NCBI RefSeq assembly: GCF_026745355.1
Contig: NC_079207.1
Span: forward strand, 36,962,593 to 37,026,592
Source: Beta vulgaris subsp. vulgaris
Taxonomy: Eukaryota > Streptophyta > Magnoliopsida > Caryophyllales > Amaranthaceae
DNA: 64,000 nucleotides
Reading direction: 5' to 3'
Shown: in pieces, positions 49,698 to 62,049 of the stretch
Layout: each line of letters begins with the position of its first letter
Numbering within the stretch: position 1 is the first letter of the stretch
Notes under the pieces: model-generated
Told to the model about the DNA's origin: nothing
Seen by the model: only the letters and a program-made list of their open reading frames with translations
Databases searched by the model: none
Position numbers and translations under genes: made by a program

Positions 49698-50637
49698 ATT
49701 ACACAACACGAGTATAAGAAATGCAGTCTTGAATTCATACTCTCCAGAATTATCGCATACTCCCTCCATTTTCTCCAACACTTTCACCATCAGAATCCCA
49801 ACACCCGACCCATACTTCCTCCTAATGTCTGCTACTGTCCTCTTACTATCATCATCCCGTCCAACCTTCGGCACCCTTTTCGGACCAACCGGGGTGCCTA
49901 AAACCCAATGCATCTGACTCTTGTCCGACGGATAATCCACACGACCAGGCAACATCAACACCTTCTTCTCAGTGTCAACCAAAGTCATCAACCAATAGCA
50001 TAACGATCGCGACAATCTTCTACGCTTCAACTCCAACAAACCTCCAAAACCCATGTCCATACTCCACTGCACTTTCATTGCATTAAATCCACCAACAACT
50101 TTGCCTAATGTCTCCACCCTACAATTCACATTAGGATGCGGACCTTTGCACTTTATTAGTTGCGTTTTACAAACCTCACCACGTGATTAGACTGCACCAC
50201 CTTCACTTAGTCCATTTACCCCAAACATATCTCTTGTAAATTTAAATTTCCTCCTCATACATTCACTTCCAACCTGCCCATTTTGCATTTTAAACAATTA
50301 TACATTATTCAACTTTACATATGCATTTCTAATAATACAATACAAAACATACTATATTAAACCTATATAATAAGCAATCATATATACTATAAATTATTCA
50401 ACAAGTTCTTACTTCTCCAGCCACACCTTTCAACCTCTTCTTCCTCTTACTTCCTTTCAAAATCTTCTTCTTCTTTGATCCACCTTCTTCCTAGTCCAAT
50501 AATAATTAACATTATTACATTCTATTTATAATAAACACATCCTAATCTAATAAACACATTTTCAAAATTACCTCCTCCAAACATTCTGCTTCCTCCTCGT
50601 ACTCATCTGACAAAGTATCGTCATTCCGTTCACTCAT

Positions 50638-51257
50638 ATCTATGCAATTCCCACATACATAATGAATACCAACATACTCAATTCATCTACCATTATTCAT
50701 CAATTTAATCAAATTCTTTCTCATAATAATAATCTCTTGCAAACATATCATATTCAAACATATTTAAACAATATCCAACACACATAATTCATCACCTTAC
50801 TACAACATTTTCACTATTCACTACTCAAAACAACAAATATTATAAGATACAACAGTAATTCTTCAAACTCCATTAATACCTAAATTTTCAATAAATTACA
50901 CATAAAGCCAATTTCTTTTCTCAAGTTAAGACTAATATTCTACAATTCAACTAACTGCCATCTCTTTTACCGCATTTTTCCAATAACCCTAACTTTTTAA
51001 CCCACATCCACAGTTATCTATAAATTTATATAAAAACTACATAAAAATCAAATTCAACTAATAAAACTTTACTTCTATAATTTTCAACAAAATCGGACAT
51101 ACCTTAATTGCAGAGAATGTGAAAGAGATGATGTTTCAGGGAGGGAGAAGGAGAAGAAACTGCTTTCTATTACTTCAAGAAGAAGCTGCTTGCTTTGTTT
51201 TATTTTTTACCGTTGATAATATCTATTTCCTTGTAATTACTAACTCTACCCCCTTTT
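50638..51257 (-). other. Upstream region of the Ulp1-like gene within the MULE
   Basis: AT-rich sequence between the presumed start codon (50637) and the right TIR. It probably contains the promoter and leader of the minus-strand Ulp1-like gene. No further feature is supported. Confidence 0.4.
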
Positions 51258-51338
51258 TACTTTTTTCATTGTAATTACTAATATGCCCCTGATATGGGCA
51301 ACTGTCACCCCATATCAGATATGGGCAAATCAGTGCTC
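51258..51338 (-). repeat. Right terminal inverted repeat of the MULE
   Basis: Inverted copy of 32295-32375. It contains CCCATATCAGATATGGGC (51309-51326), an almost perfect palindrome, plus a further GATATGGGC copy about 25 bases away. Confidence 0.85.
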
Positions 51339-51348
51339 CTTGGTTATG
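51339..51348 (+). repeat. Right target-site duplication of the MULE
   Basis: CTTGGTTATG, identical to 32285-32294. Confidence 0.9.
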
Positions 51349-52559
51349 TGCTTCGAGCATACTCCTTCCATTTTTTTTTTTTTTACTCATATTTGAAACC
51401 CGTAAGAAATTAATGTAACTTAAAAATGGGTAAAATTTCACGATTTTAAATGAATTAAATTGATCAAAAATAAAGATTATAACACTTTTAGTATATATAT
51501 CTATGTTAGGCGACCAATAGAGTTAAAAGAAACAAGTAGAGATGGCAATGAGGCGGATCAAGTAAGAAACTCGCCCTATTCTCGCCCAACTGAGGCAAGG
51601 GTGGATCTAGGCTTGGCAGAAATGAGGCGGAGAAGGGGATGAAAATCGTACCCCAATGGGTGGTGGAACGGGTGTGGATCTTATACTATAACCGCTCCAT
51701 CTCCGCCCGCGCCTCCACATCTCCACCTACGCCACCTCATCCCCGCCTGCCTCGCTTCTTCTTCATCTACTATCGTACTCTATTAAAAAAACATATTTTA
51801 TATTAGAATATTTATAATTAAAATACAATTTTATATACTTATATTGTTAATAATTTTATTTTGCAACTGCAGTATTGATAGATTATTTGTGATTATTGGG
51901 AGGAAGATAGTTGCGGGTACGACGCGGGCACGGTTACCCATGCAGGTGGTGATGCGAGGATTAAACGAAACTTTGCAAAATGTTTTAATTTAGGCACTCA
52001 ACTATAAAATGTTCAATTTGGTACTTAAACTTGAAATATGTTAGTTTGGTTGTTAACTTTAATTAATAGATTATTTGTGTTTATGGGAGGAGGAGTGAGA
52101 AAGTAATATTAATTTTTTTTGTTAAAAAGAAATGATATATTATTTGCAAAAGTATTTATTTTTTGTTTATTTAATTAGTGTTAACAACCAAATTAACAGA
52201 TTTCAAGTTAGCGTATCCAAACTAGTATTCAAACTGAGACTTTTTTGAAAAAGTTTAGTACCCACTTATGTCATTACTCGCAACCAATAATACAAACATT
52301 TGAGGACTAAAAGAATAAAAGATAGCTATTGAATAGTGTGAACACATTTATTCTAGCTTAAATCAATGGGAATTTAATCATTTGAGTCATAAAATCACAC
52401 TACATTAATGGAAAGATTCAATTTAGGAACAATATGGAAAGTTTTCAATGGGGAATACAAGGACAACAAAAGAAAACGGAGGGTTAAATATTTTTAGGGT
52501 GTAAGAAATAAAAACAAATACTTATTCTGTTTTTTCGGTTCAACTTGTTCTCAATCCAT
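51349..52559. other. Non-coding sequence with repeat-like stretches
   Basis: Contains AGAGATGGCAATGAGGCGG (51538-51556) followed by a GC-rich block of CCGCC/CCTCCAC words to about 51770 and CGGGTACGACGCGGGCACGG (51916-51935). This style recalls hAT-like non-autonomous repeats that start AGAGATGGCAA, but no second terminus was found. The part at 51970-52270 (TTTAGGCACTCAACTATAAAATG..., GGTACTTAAACTTGAAA) is also of repetitive style. No gene. Confidence 0.35.
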
Positions 52560-52733
52560 TACCATTTTTTGTTGTGATTGTGCCTTGCAAACTTGAAGTT
52601 GTGGGTTCAATTCCCACTAGGGGCACTTTAAGGGCAGAGATTTCCCTTACCCTCCCATTTAATCTTAGAGTGTCTAACCCGGTGTCGGTTGACTTGTGCA
52701 AGATTCAAGTCCAGTAGGGCAATTCATCTTACT
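52560..52733 (+). mobile_element. Possible SINE (tRNA-related), cut by the copia element
   Basis: GTGGGTTCAATTCCCACTAGG (from about 52600) contains a tRNA-like internal promoter B box (GGTTCAATTCC). The following GTCGGTTGACTTGTGCAAG and CCAGTAGGGCAATTCATCTT resemble tails of plant SINEs. After excision of the copia element the sequence would continue at 63406 with TTACTAATAAAAAAAAC, an A-rich tail. No convincing A box and no SINE target duplication were found. Confidence 0.35.
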
Positions 52734-54089
52734 TGTTGAACCCTAGTTTTGATGATGACAAAGAAACAAAGATACAAACTAAGTAGTGAACTAATGAGTT
52801 ATTCAAGTGTATGGTGTTTAAGGTATCAATGAAAGGAACTGGAGAATACGAAGTCAAGGAAGAAGTCAAGAGAGGATTTCAAAGGCTAAGTAAAGAAGTT
52901 TCTATAAGTTGATACTGGAGCAAGCATTGGATCAAGAAGAATAGAAGCTAGGCGTTTTATTTCTAGTTCCAATGTAAAGGAACAAAGTAAGAATGGTAAG
53001 GAACATGGCAGCTTTATTTGAGAATGGAGTTTGTTCCTTGTAAGGAACAAACTAAGTGGCACTAAGCGAATATGTTAAAGGAACTTAGTTAATAAAAGGA
53101 ACTAGACTTAGGCGTGCAAAAGTGTAACGATTAAAAGTGCAATTGAGTAAGTCATGCCTAAATTATAGGAATTAGTTTTATCTAATTTCAAATGATAAAA
53201 TCAGTTTAAAAAGAAAATCGTTTGAGTAAAAGATTTTGTTTTTCGGAAAGAAAGAAAATAAATATCCGGTTTTAGAAAGAATTTGTTTTAAAGATATTAT
53301 TTTCTTAAAGATTAAAAATTCAGTTTAAAGATAAAAACTGTTTTATAAAACTGATTTTCGGATAAAGCTCAAGGAACTCCTATTACTTAGGAGTAATGGC
53401 TAAATATATCCACGTTCATTTTAGATCATGGGATCATGGGACATGATGTGAAACGTGTTCCTTAGGGGAAGGAACATCATGGGTTAATGGACTTAACATG
53501 TAATCAAGTTTTAATCCCAGTTCTTTGAGTATTACTATAAAATATGAAGTCTAGATAAGTTCCAAATTGTGTCTGACTAAGTAATTAAGTGAGTTTAACT
53601 AATTAAGTGTCAGTGCCTTCATTCTCTCATAATAGCCATTTGTTCTTTGCTTCTTACTCTAATTCCACTAAGCTTATTTCGATCAATTGTATTTTGGTTT
53701 TTGGGGTAAGGGAACTTTGAGTGAAGTTCTGTAAGAGAAGGCTTTGAGTGAAGCTTGTATGAGTGAGGAAAACTTCGAGTGAAGTTGAGAGGAATCTGTT
53801 AAGGGAACAGTGGCTCAGGAACTTGAGTTTAGGAACTCAAGGTGTGGCTCGAGTTAGAATTAGGTTGTAATAACAAAGTTGTTTGGCCTAATTAGTGAAA
53901 GAGTTGAGTTTAAAATCCCTAGTGGTCGAGGTTGTTCTTCTTGTTGGGCCCAAGAAGTTTTTCCTCGTAAAAATCCCTCTTGTTCCTCTAGCTTGTTTAT
54001 TCGTTTAAGTTTTAATTTCCGCAAAAAGTTACGTTTATTTCTACACCTACAATTCACCCCCCTCTTGTAGTGTTCCTAGGGAAATAACA
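52734..54089 (+). repeat. 5' LTR of the copia element
   Basis: Starts TGTTGAACCCTAG, ends GGGAAATAACA. Contains the palindrome TTTGTTCCTTGTAAGGAACAAA (53031-53052) among unusually many GTTCC/GGAAC words. Confidence 0.9.
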
Positions 54090-54090
54090 A

Positions 54091-54107
54091 TTGGTATCAG
54101 AGCTAGA
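54091..54107 (+). other. Primer binding site of the copia element
   Basis: TTGGTATCAGAGCTAGA begins two bases after the LTR end. It matches the initiator-Met tRNA primer site used by most Ty1/copia elements. Confidence 0.85.
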
Positions 54108-54154
54108 ACTCACGTAAGATAGGAAACCCTATTGAGAAAAAGATCCAAGGAACA

Positions 54155-55868
54155 ATGAATCCACCGAGAGAAAAACTTGAAGAAGGTTATTCCACTCAAA
54201 GGCCTCCTATGTTCAATGGGAAGTACTACAACTATTGGAAGAACCGCATGGAGATATTCATCAAAGCTGAAAACTATCAGGTATGGAGAGTCATTGAAGT
54301 TGGTGATTTCGAAGTCACAACTACAAATGACAAAAATGAGGTAACTCTAAACCCCTCTCTGATTATGACAAATCTGATTTTGAAAAAATGGAAGTAAATG
54401 CCATGGCTATTAAACTTTGCATTGTGGACTTGGACCCCATGAACATAATAGGATCATGGGATGCAAATCCGCAAAGCAAATATGGGATTTACTAGAAGTA
54501 ACCCACGAAGGAACTAATGAAGTTAAAAGATCGAAAATTGATTTACTTATGAATCAATATGAACTGTTCTGCATGAAATTCAAAGAAAGCATCCGAGACA
54601 TGTTTACTCGTTTTACTAACATTATAATGAGTTGGCTTCTCTTGGAAAGTTTATTTCATCTGAGGAACAGGTTCGAAAGGTTCTTAGGAGTCTTCCTAAG
54701 GACAGATGGATGGCTAAAGTCACTGCTCTTCAAGAAACAAAAGACTTCACTAAGTTCAACTTAGAACAGCTGGCAGGGTCACTTATGACTCATGAGCTTC
54801 ACCTTGATACTGAATATGGTGAAAGCTCCAAATCAAAATCAATTGCTCTCAAAGCAGATGATGAAGATGATTCGGATCTAGAAGAAGAAGAAGCAGCCCT
54901 CATGGTTCGAAAATTTCGAAAGATGTACAGGAACATGAAGAATGGAAACTTCAAAGGTAAAACTAAGAAATTTTCTAACAAAGCTGCTTGTCATAAATGT
55001 GGTAGTACAGATCACTTCATCAAGGAATGTCCTCTTTGGGAAAATGACAAAACCAAAGAAAGGAACAAGGAACGCTTTGCTGAAAGGAACAAAGAATCAA
55101 AAGCACCTTTCTCTAAGGCAAATGTGCGCAAAGCTATGATAGCTGCTTGGGGAGATTCAGAGACGGAAGAAGAAGAGGAACAACCAACTGAAGAAACAGC
55201 AAACCTTTGCCTCATGGCAAACACTGACGAAAAAGAAGATGAAGAAAAATTTGAGGTAAGTCAACATGGACTTGAGTCAGACTTAGATGGTAAAACTAGG
55301 CTGAAATATATGATCTTCTTTATGATGCAATTCTTGAATGTAGAGATGAACGTGAAAAACGTGAAACAAACGGAACAAGCCTTAAAAGTTGCAAGGAACA
55401 CATAGAATGGCTTAAGAAAATGAGAACAGATGTTGAAACAAGATTCTTTGATTTATTTGATAAAAACTTAAAAATCAAAGAATGTTATGAAAGTTTGAAA
55501 AATGAAAATTATCTAATTAATTTAGAGATTTCACACTTGAAGGATTTGTCCCTGTTCTGAGTTCCTTTGATATAAGATCAACCCCTTTGAAAGGATACAG
55601 ATCTGAGATTGAAAAATTGAATAAAGAGAAAAATATTTTAAAGGAACAGATCTGTAATCTTAAAAAGGAACTGGTTGTCGCAAGGAACAGAGGCAAAATC
55701 ATGAAAGTTCCTAAGTGGATTGAGAAACCACAGACCAAGAGGAAGGAAGGTCTTGGTTTTGAAAACTACAAGAAAAGGAACAAGACAAAGAAATATGTTG
55801 ATCTACCTAGTGATAAGTTTTGTATGTATTGTGGCAAGGTAGGTCATTACATAAATCAATGTCAATAA
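54155..55868 (+). pseudogene. Copia gag (capsid/nucleocapsid), frameshifted
   Basis: Starts MNPPREKLEEGYSTQRPPMF, then NGKYYNYWKNRMEIFIKAEN, typical of SIRE-type Gag, and runs in three frames (54155-54397, 54417-54764, 54632-55405). A CCHC knuckle CHKCGSTDHFIKEC lies at about 54988-55029, followed by acidic stretches (ETEEEEEQP). After breaks near 55400-55560 the frame 55587-55868 is coiled-coil-like and ends with a second knuckle, CMYCGKVGHYINQC. Two knuckles far apart are known from SIRE-like Gag. The shifts near 54397 and 54640 are one-base type. Confidence 0.75.
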
Positions 55869-55979
55869 AATCTGAATATGATTGGGAAAAAGTGACAATA
55901 AGTAAGAAAAAATGGGTTGTCAAAACAAATCCTAGTCAAGAACAGGAACCCACGAAAGATGGGGTTCCTACAACTAACA

Positions 55980-57170
55980 CTAGTTGATTTTTGCAGGTTG
56001 GAGTGAGGGGGAACAACACATGGTATCTCGATAGTGGTTGTTCCAAGCACATGACAGGAGACAAAACAAGTTTCTCTCACTCACAACCTATGAAGGTGGA
56101 AGTGTAACATTTGTTGCCATGGGTAAGGTTGGTAAGTCACCACTACACTCCATTGAAAATGTATTTTTAGTTGAAGGTCTAAAACATAATCTATTAAGCA
56201 TTTCTCAATTCTGTGACAAAGGAAATACTGTAAAATTTGATAAAGAAAAATGCTTGATCATCAACATTAAAACTAAGAAGGTTATCTTGGAAGGAACAAG
56301 GAAAGGGAACACATACATTGTGGATCTAGACCTTGTTCCTCAAATCAATTTAACTTGTCTTAGTGTTATTGAAGATGATTCACTTCTTTGGCACAAGCGT
56401 CTAGGACATGCTAGCTTTTCATTACTTGAGAAACTTAGATCAAAAGATCTTGTTTTAGGATTACCATCCATAAAATTTCATATTGATCAAGTTTGTGATG
56501 CATGTGCACGAGGTAAGCAAGTAAGATCCTCTTTCAAATCTAAAACGATTGTAAGTACCACTAAACCATTAGAATTAATTCATATGGACTTATGTGGACC
56601 CATGAGAATTCAAAGCAGAAGTGGAAAGAGGTATGTACTTGTGATTGTAGATGACTACTCTAGGTACACTTGGGTTATTTTTCTCACTAGTAAAGATGAA
56701 ACTTATGATGAGTTCCTTGTCTTTGCTAAAAGAGTTCAAAACTTAAGTGGTCATAAAATAATGCACATTAGATCAGATCATGGCAAGAAATTCGAAAATT
56801 ATAAATTTGATGACTTAAGCAGAGATAATGGCCTAGATCATAATTTTTCTGCCCCTAGAACACCACAACAAAATGGTGTTGTAGAAAGGAAAAATAGAAC
56901 TTTGGAGGAAATGTCTAGAACCATGTTAATTGCTAGTGAACTTCCAAGGAACTTTTGGGCTGAAGCTGTTAATACTGCTTGTCACATAATTAATCGTGCC
57001 ATGATGAGACCTATCATTAATAAAACTCCTTATGAACTTTATTTTGGAAAGAAACCAAATATCACCTATTTTAGAACATTTGCTGCAAATGTTATGTGCA
57101 TAATAATGGAAAAGATAATCTTGGAAAATTTGATGCAAGGAGTGATGAAGCAACATTTTTAGGATACTCC
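55980..57170 (+). pseudogene. Copia protease and integrase
   Basis: The protease active site WYLDSGCSKHMTG lies at about 56018-56056, just before a frame change. The frame 56038-57162 then covers the end of protease (NVFLVEGLKHNLLSISQ), the GAG-pre-integrase zinc region (LWHKRLGHASF ... CDACARGKQ) and the integrase core with catalytic MDLCGP, IRSDHGKKFEN and PQQNGVVERKNRTL, all conserved. The C-terminal end is lost after a frame change at about 57090. Confidence 0.8.
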
Positions 57171-57240
57171 TCACATAGTAAAGCTTATAGAGTATACAAC
57201 AAAAAGAACTATGTGTGTTGAAGAAAGCATTCAGTAATCT

Positions 57241-59150
57241 TTGATGAATCTGACAAAATATAATCCAAGCATACAGGTTGATGACTATGAGATAGGGTTA
57301 GCACAACCAAGTACAAGGAACGCAGATTCACAAGAAGAAGAAGAAGTGAAAGAGGAAAGGAACGAGGAATTTAAAAATAATGACATCAATGATGTTCCTG
57401 TTCCTCAAGGAGGAGAAGATGCTCCTGTTCCTCAAAATGAAGGAACTGAGTCCACCGAGGCTAACAGAGGAACAACTGAGCAGAGTTCCTCATCTACTCA
57501 AGGAACTCATGAGGAACAACATGTTCCTATAAGAGAGTTTCAACCAAAACCTTGGAGATTCAAAAATCACATCATGTGGAACTCATAATCAGCGACATAT
57601 CCAAAGGTACGCAAACTAGATCTCAGTTAAGGAACTTTTGTGCATTTCATGCGTTCCTATCAATGATGGAACCAAGAAATCATGAAGAAGCCTTAACTGA
57701 CTCTGATTGGATTACTGCAATGCAAGCTGAATTAAATGAGTTTGAAAGAAACAAGGTATGGCATCTAGTTCCCTCATCTAAACAACAAAAGTAATTGGCT
57801 TAAAATGGGTGTTTAGAAACAAACTAGATGAATATGGAACCATTGTAAGAAACAAAGCTAGACTTGTAGTAAAAGGTTATAATCAACAAGAAGGAATAGA
57901 TTATGAAGAAACCTTTGCTCCTGTAGCTAGATTAGAAGCCATTAGAATTTTAATTGCATTTGCTGCTTACATGGGATTTAAACTATATCAAATGGATGTT
58001 AAGTGTGCATTTTTAAATGGCTATCTAAACGAAGATGTATATGTTGAACAACCCCCTGGCTTTGAAAATAATAATCTCCCAAATCATGTCTACAAGCTTG
58101 ATAAAGCTCTTTATGGGTTAAAACAAGCACCTAGATCATGGTATGAGAGATTATCAAAGTTCCTTTTAGAAAACAATTTTAAAAGAGGAAAGGTTGATAA
58201 AACCTTGTTCCTAAAATCTAAAGGAACTGAATTTTGCTTGTTCAAATATATGTTGATGACATCATATTCGGAGCTACTAATGAAACATTGTGCAAAGAAT
58301 TCTCAAGTCTCATGAGAATGAATTTGAAATGAGTATGATGGGTGAGTTAAATTTCTTTCTTGGACTACAAATCAAACAAACTGAAAAGGGATAATTGTTC
58401 ACCAACAAAAATACATAAAGGAACTATTAAAGAAATATGGCCTCGAAAATTCAAAGATAAATCACACTCCTATGGGAACTTCAACTAGATTAGATGAAGA
58501 CTCCATAGGAACAAGTGTTGATCAAACAAAATATAGAGGAATGATTGGTTCACTTTTGTATCTAACTGCTAGTCGTCCAGACATAGCTTTCAGTGTTGGT
58601 TTGTGTGCTAGATTTCAAGCAAATCCAAAGGAGTCTCACCTACTGCTGTGAAGAGAATTCTTAGATATCTTAAAGGAACAGATGATCTTGGACTCTACTA
58701 TCCAAGAAGTGATACATTCGAACTAAAAGGATATGCAGATGCAGATTATGCTGGAGATCTTGTAAATAGGAAAAGCACCTCAGGTATGGCACAATTCCTT
58801 TGTCATAGTTTAGTTTCTTGGAGTACCAAGAAACAAAACACAGTTGCTTTATCCACTGCTGAAGCAGAATATGTAGCACTGCTGCATGTTGCTCTCAAAT
58901 GCTTTGGATAAAACAACAACTTAGTGACTATGGAATAAACTTTGAATTGTTCCTATTTATTGTGACAATACAAGTGCTATGATATATTCTAAAGATCCAG
59001 TGCATCATTCTAGAGTAAAGCATATACATATCAGACATCACTTTTTAAGAGAAAATGTTGAAAAAGGTTTGATTAAACTTGAGTTTTGTCAAACTGAGAA
59101 TCAGATTGCTGATATCTAACTAAGCCTTTGCAAAGGATAGATATGAAAAA
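57241..59150 (+). pseudogene. Copia reverse transcriptase and RNase H
   Basis: An acidic linker (57241-57588) precedes RT. RT shows [60 protein letters not shown] and [14 protein letters not shown]. The YVDDI box (about 58244-58270) is in a shifted frame, so the continuous frame ends wrongly at 58315. RNase H: KGYADADYAGDLVNRKSTSG and ALSTAEAEYVAL (58648-58911), then another shift. DTSAMI-like and KHIHIRHHFLRE stretches continue to about 59100. Confidence 0.8.
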
Positions 59151-62034
59151 TTAAGGCTTGAGTTAGGGTTAATAAAAATAAAGTGATTGTTCCTATGTCA
59201 TTCCCCCCCTGTTTGAATCAATTTGAGTGACTTTGTGTGCTAAAAATAATTGTGTTTAATTGCCTAAGACCATTGCAAATTGGAATGTTGCAAAACATAA
59301 ACATGAATTCAAAGAAATTAAACAACTCACAAATGTCACATAATACTCCCCTTACTGTTCCTAAGGTTAAGAAACATGCATGATATGAAGGACATTGATA
59401 TGTAGCATTAGTTGTTCCTATAGCACAAGTTCCTTAGCATTTATTTTCTTTCAAAAATTAAAACACATAAAAATCCGAAAAAAATCCCAAAATAAAAGGA
59501 ATCAGATTTAATTAAATCTTGATTCTTATTTATCACCTTTTCGTTTTCTTTTTCTTTTTTTTATTTGCTTTATTTTTTCCCGCGTGTCATAATACTATTA
59601 CATGCAAAACTCCTCTTCAATTCTATTAGAAACCGTGTTCCTCAACTCTTCATCTTCACCATAGCCGAAACCTTCATCACACCTTTGATACTCCATAAAA
59701 ACCTCAAACTTCTCAAATCATGGCAAAAACTTCAAGAAATCTCCTTTTCCACATCAAAAACTACCAAACTTCAAAAATGGAAATCTTCATCCCAACAAAA
59801 CCCTTGAAACCGACTAATTCAAGAAAACCCCTAGAGGAACAACAATTAGAATCTCCCAGAAGGAGTATGCGTAGAAGAAAGTTAATTGGGGAAGATGATG
59901 AAGAAGAAACCCCGGAACAATCTCAGGGGGAAGAAGAAGAAACAAGGGAACTGTTTCTTCATCTTCCAAGAAACGGGTCGAACGAAGTGAATCTAGGTAT
60001 GTTTGGGTTTTTGCGTCGATTTAGAATGGGCAAATAAAGTTAATTTCAGAATTAACCTCCATTCTAAAGGAACAAGGCATGGAATTCTTGTTTGAATTCG
60101 CCTTTAATAAGCTCTTGTTCCTTAGCTATGGATGAATTTGTGCAAATTTTGTAAACTAATGTGAACTTTGCACAACTGAGGTTAGAGGAAAGAAAATTAA
60201 GGTTTAATCAAGCCACTTTAGGAAAGTTGGGAAGTTCCTTGCAAAGGAACTGATTTGTACTTTAAACGGAAAGGAACTGTTTCTTTCCGAATTTTCCTCA
60301 AGACAAAATTTAGAATATTTTGGAGGAACTGCTGGCAAAAAAACTAAACCATAACCTACTCTCTCCCCTTCACAAAGTACTTTAATTTGGTTTGGAGAGC
60401 ACTCATTCCTCGAACTGAAAAGAGGAATGAAGTGGGTCTCTGGATATGTGTTACATGTTTTGCTTGGACCACCACATACAAATCAATTTCCCTTCCCTCT
60501 TCATTCAACATCTAATCACTGATTGAGAAACAATGTGTATTGGTACGGTGCTTGATAACTTCTTTACTTCATCATTTGAAGTAAGACTTACTGGTTGGAC
60601 CACATAGGTCAAAACAAGGGAACATTTAATGAGAAAACTTAAATGGACTTGGTTTCTGTCCAAGAAGGGTCCACTAAGGAGAATTTCCAGTTCCTCAAAA
60701 AAGAAAATGCCTAAAGTGTGACTAGAGAGAAGAATGATGTTATCTTGGATGAACCTGTTCCTAAACCGGAGGAACCAAACCTAAGAGGCGCAAACACATT
60801 GCTACCAACCTAAATTTTGTTCCTAGAGTGAGGAAAGCACGCTAAAAATTGCTCCATGTTTCTGTTCCTTCCAACAGGACTCTCCTTTAGTCCTTTCGGA
60901 TAATGAGGAACAGGAACCCTCACCTCTCAAGGAACCTACTCCACCCATCTCCAAACTCTTTCTGTTCCTTTCACAAAACTGCTCCATTTCCTCCTCATCC
61001 TTCTCTGTTCCTTCCAGTTTTGAGCAGTTGAAGGATGAAATAAAAGGCCCAAATCCTTTTGCTTCCACCTCCACAACTCTTCCACCCACACCATTCTTCC
61101 TCCCATTTATCACCCTTCACCTTCTGTTTCCATTCCGGAACAGATGACCTTCCATTCAACCCCTCCAGTTCCTTCCAACAATCCCCATCTGCCTCAGTTC
61201 CAAGGGTAAGGAACAGGAAACTCCGGATGATGTAACTGGGTTAATGATGTTTGCTTCCTGCTCAACATATGATAAATTTTAATAATCATCTTCATTGGAC
61301 TTTGGATGCTAAAACTGATACAATGTGTCTTATGAAGACTTGAGTGATACGTGGTTGCGCAACAAAGAAGATGGACTCTATGGCCCGTGCCTTGGAGAGC
61401 TGAAGGAACAGTTGTCAACCATGGGGTGGTGAGAAAAATTAGGATGTGGTTGAAGAAGAAGTTGTGAGGAACACCATTCCCCTTCCCAGTTTCTTAGTTT
61501 TTTGTTGTTCTTTCCTTTCTTTAAGGAACACAACTTTTGTTTAATCCTTTTCTTTTCTTTCTTTGTTTTTTGTATGGAACAAGTGCTATATAATCAATGA
61601 CTTTTGCTATATGTCTTGTGTTTCTAAATGATTTGCATAATTTCTTCCTTGGAATGGCTAGTATTATGTGATTGATGTTTGAGCAAGTTTACTCTTTGAT
61701 TTCTAACTTAACCACCAATGGTGCTTGTATATTGGTCTTCAGGTGTTAAATCAATTCATCAATACATGCAGAGTCTTTTTTTTGAGGATGACAAAGGGGG
61801 AAAATGATTTAAGGAACAAACTGTAACAAACTGAAAATAATAAAAATTGAAAAATGAAAAAAAATTAAAAATGGATAAGGTAAATGAAAAATCAAAAATA
61901 GGTTAAGGTAAATGAAAAATCAAAATTCAGTTACTCACATAATTGTGTTTTATTTTTCATTTTCTTCTTTATGTTTTATTCATTCACTTATATTATTTGT
62001 TATTTTCCTTAGTTTGTACCTTTGTTGTCATCAT
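59151..62034 (+). other. Long 3' region of the copia element (env-like position)
   Basis: In SIRE elements a third, env-like region lies between pol and the 3' LTR. Here a short basic/acidic frame (59720-60037, with RRSMRRRKLIGEDDEEE) opens where such a protein would start, and frames then break repeatedly up to about 61440. No signal peptide or transmembrane segment can be supported. The remaining 600 bases are T-rich then AT-rich. Dense GTTCCT/AGGAAC words continue throughout. Confidence 0.5.
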
Positions 62035-62049
62035 CAAAAAGGGGGAAAT
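62035..62049 (+). other. Polypurine tract of the copia element
   Basis: AAAAAGGGGGAAAT immediately before the 3' LTR, the plus-strand primer. Confidence 0.85.

Larger units (their letters stand above)
40215..50637 (-). pseudogene. Ulp1-like (SUMO-protease-related) gene of the MULE, interrupted by an LTR element
   Basis: A minus-strand multi-exon gene. Traceable exons: 50637-50572 (MSERNDDTLSDEYEEEAE), 50490-50413 (Lys/Arg-rich, nuclear-signal-like), 50273-49698 continuing after the insertion at 42820-42622, 42524-42387, 42278-42201, an acidic Glu/Gly-rich exon ending near 41033, about 40965-40865, then smaller exons to about 40230. Exon 3 has the GFGGLLELKRRRLSRSLCYW and VLGTPVGPKR motifs found in plant proteins with C-terminal Ulp1 domains. 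The 3' exons read WNDAKGIARRCAEQLRGVKA, then VFLPMLEDMKWWRVAFSV and EEVWILDDMI, a Ulp1 core-like pattern. KWW stands where the catalytic HW is expected, and no Cys segment (DCG) is seen. Disruptions: in-frame TAA at 50187-50189, a frame shift near 42715, and the LTR insertion. Confidence 0.6.
32295..51338 (+). mobile_element. Large MULE (Mutator-like element) with FAR1-type transposase, SUMO-like gene and Ulp1-like gene
   Basis: The ends are related inverted repeats starting GAG: GAGAAAGTATTTGCTCATAT at the left, GAGCACTGATTTGCCCATAT at the right on the other strand. Similarity extends about 75-80 bases. The bases outside are an exact 10-bp direct repeat, CTTGGTTATG (32285-32294 and 51339-51348), within the 8-11 bp range of MULE target duplications. 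Inside are a FAR1/MULE transposase gene (+), a two-exon gene for tandem SUMO-like domains (+), a repeat-rich block, and a multi-exon gene with a Ulp1-like end (-). Without the nested LTR element the MULE is about 12.2 kb, large for the class. The transposase has frame breaks, so this copy is probably not autonomous now. Confidence 0.85.

Noticed and set aside
51538..51960. AGAGATGGCAATG-started hAT-like element
   Set aside because: Only one end recognised; no inverted partner or TSD, so kept as unassigned repeat-like DNA.
52600..52640. A tRNA gene
   Set aside because: Only a B-box-like word is present; no cloverleaf with anticodon arm or paired acceptor ends can be drawn.
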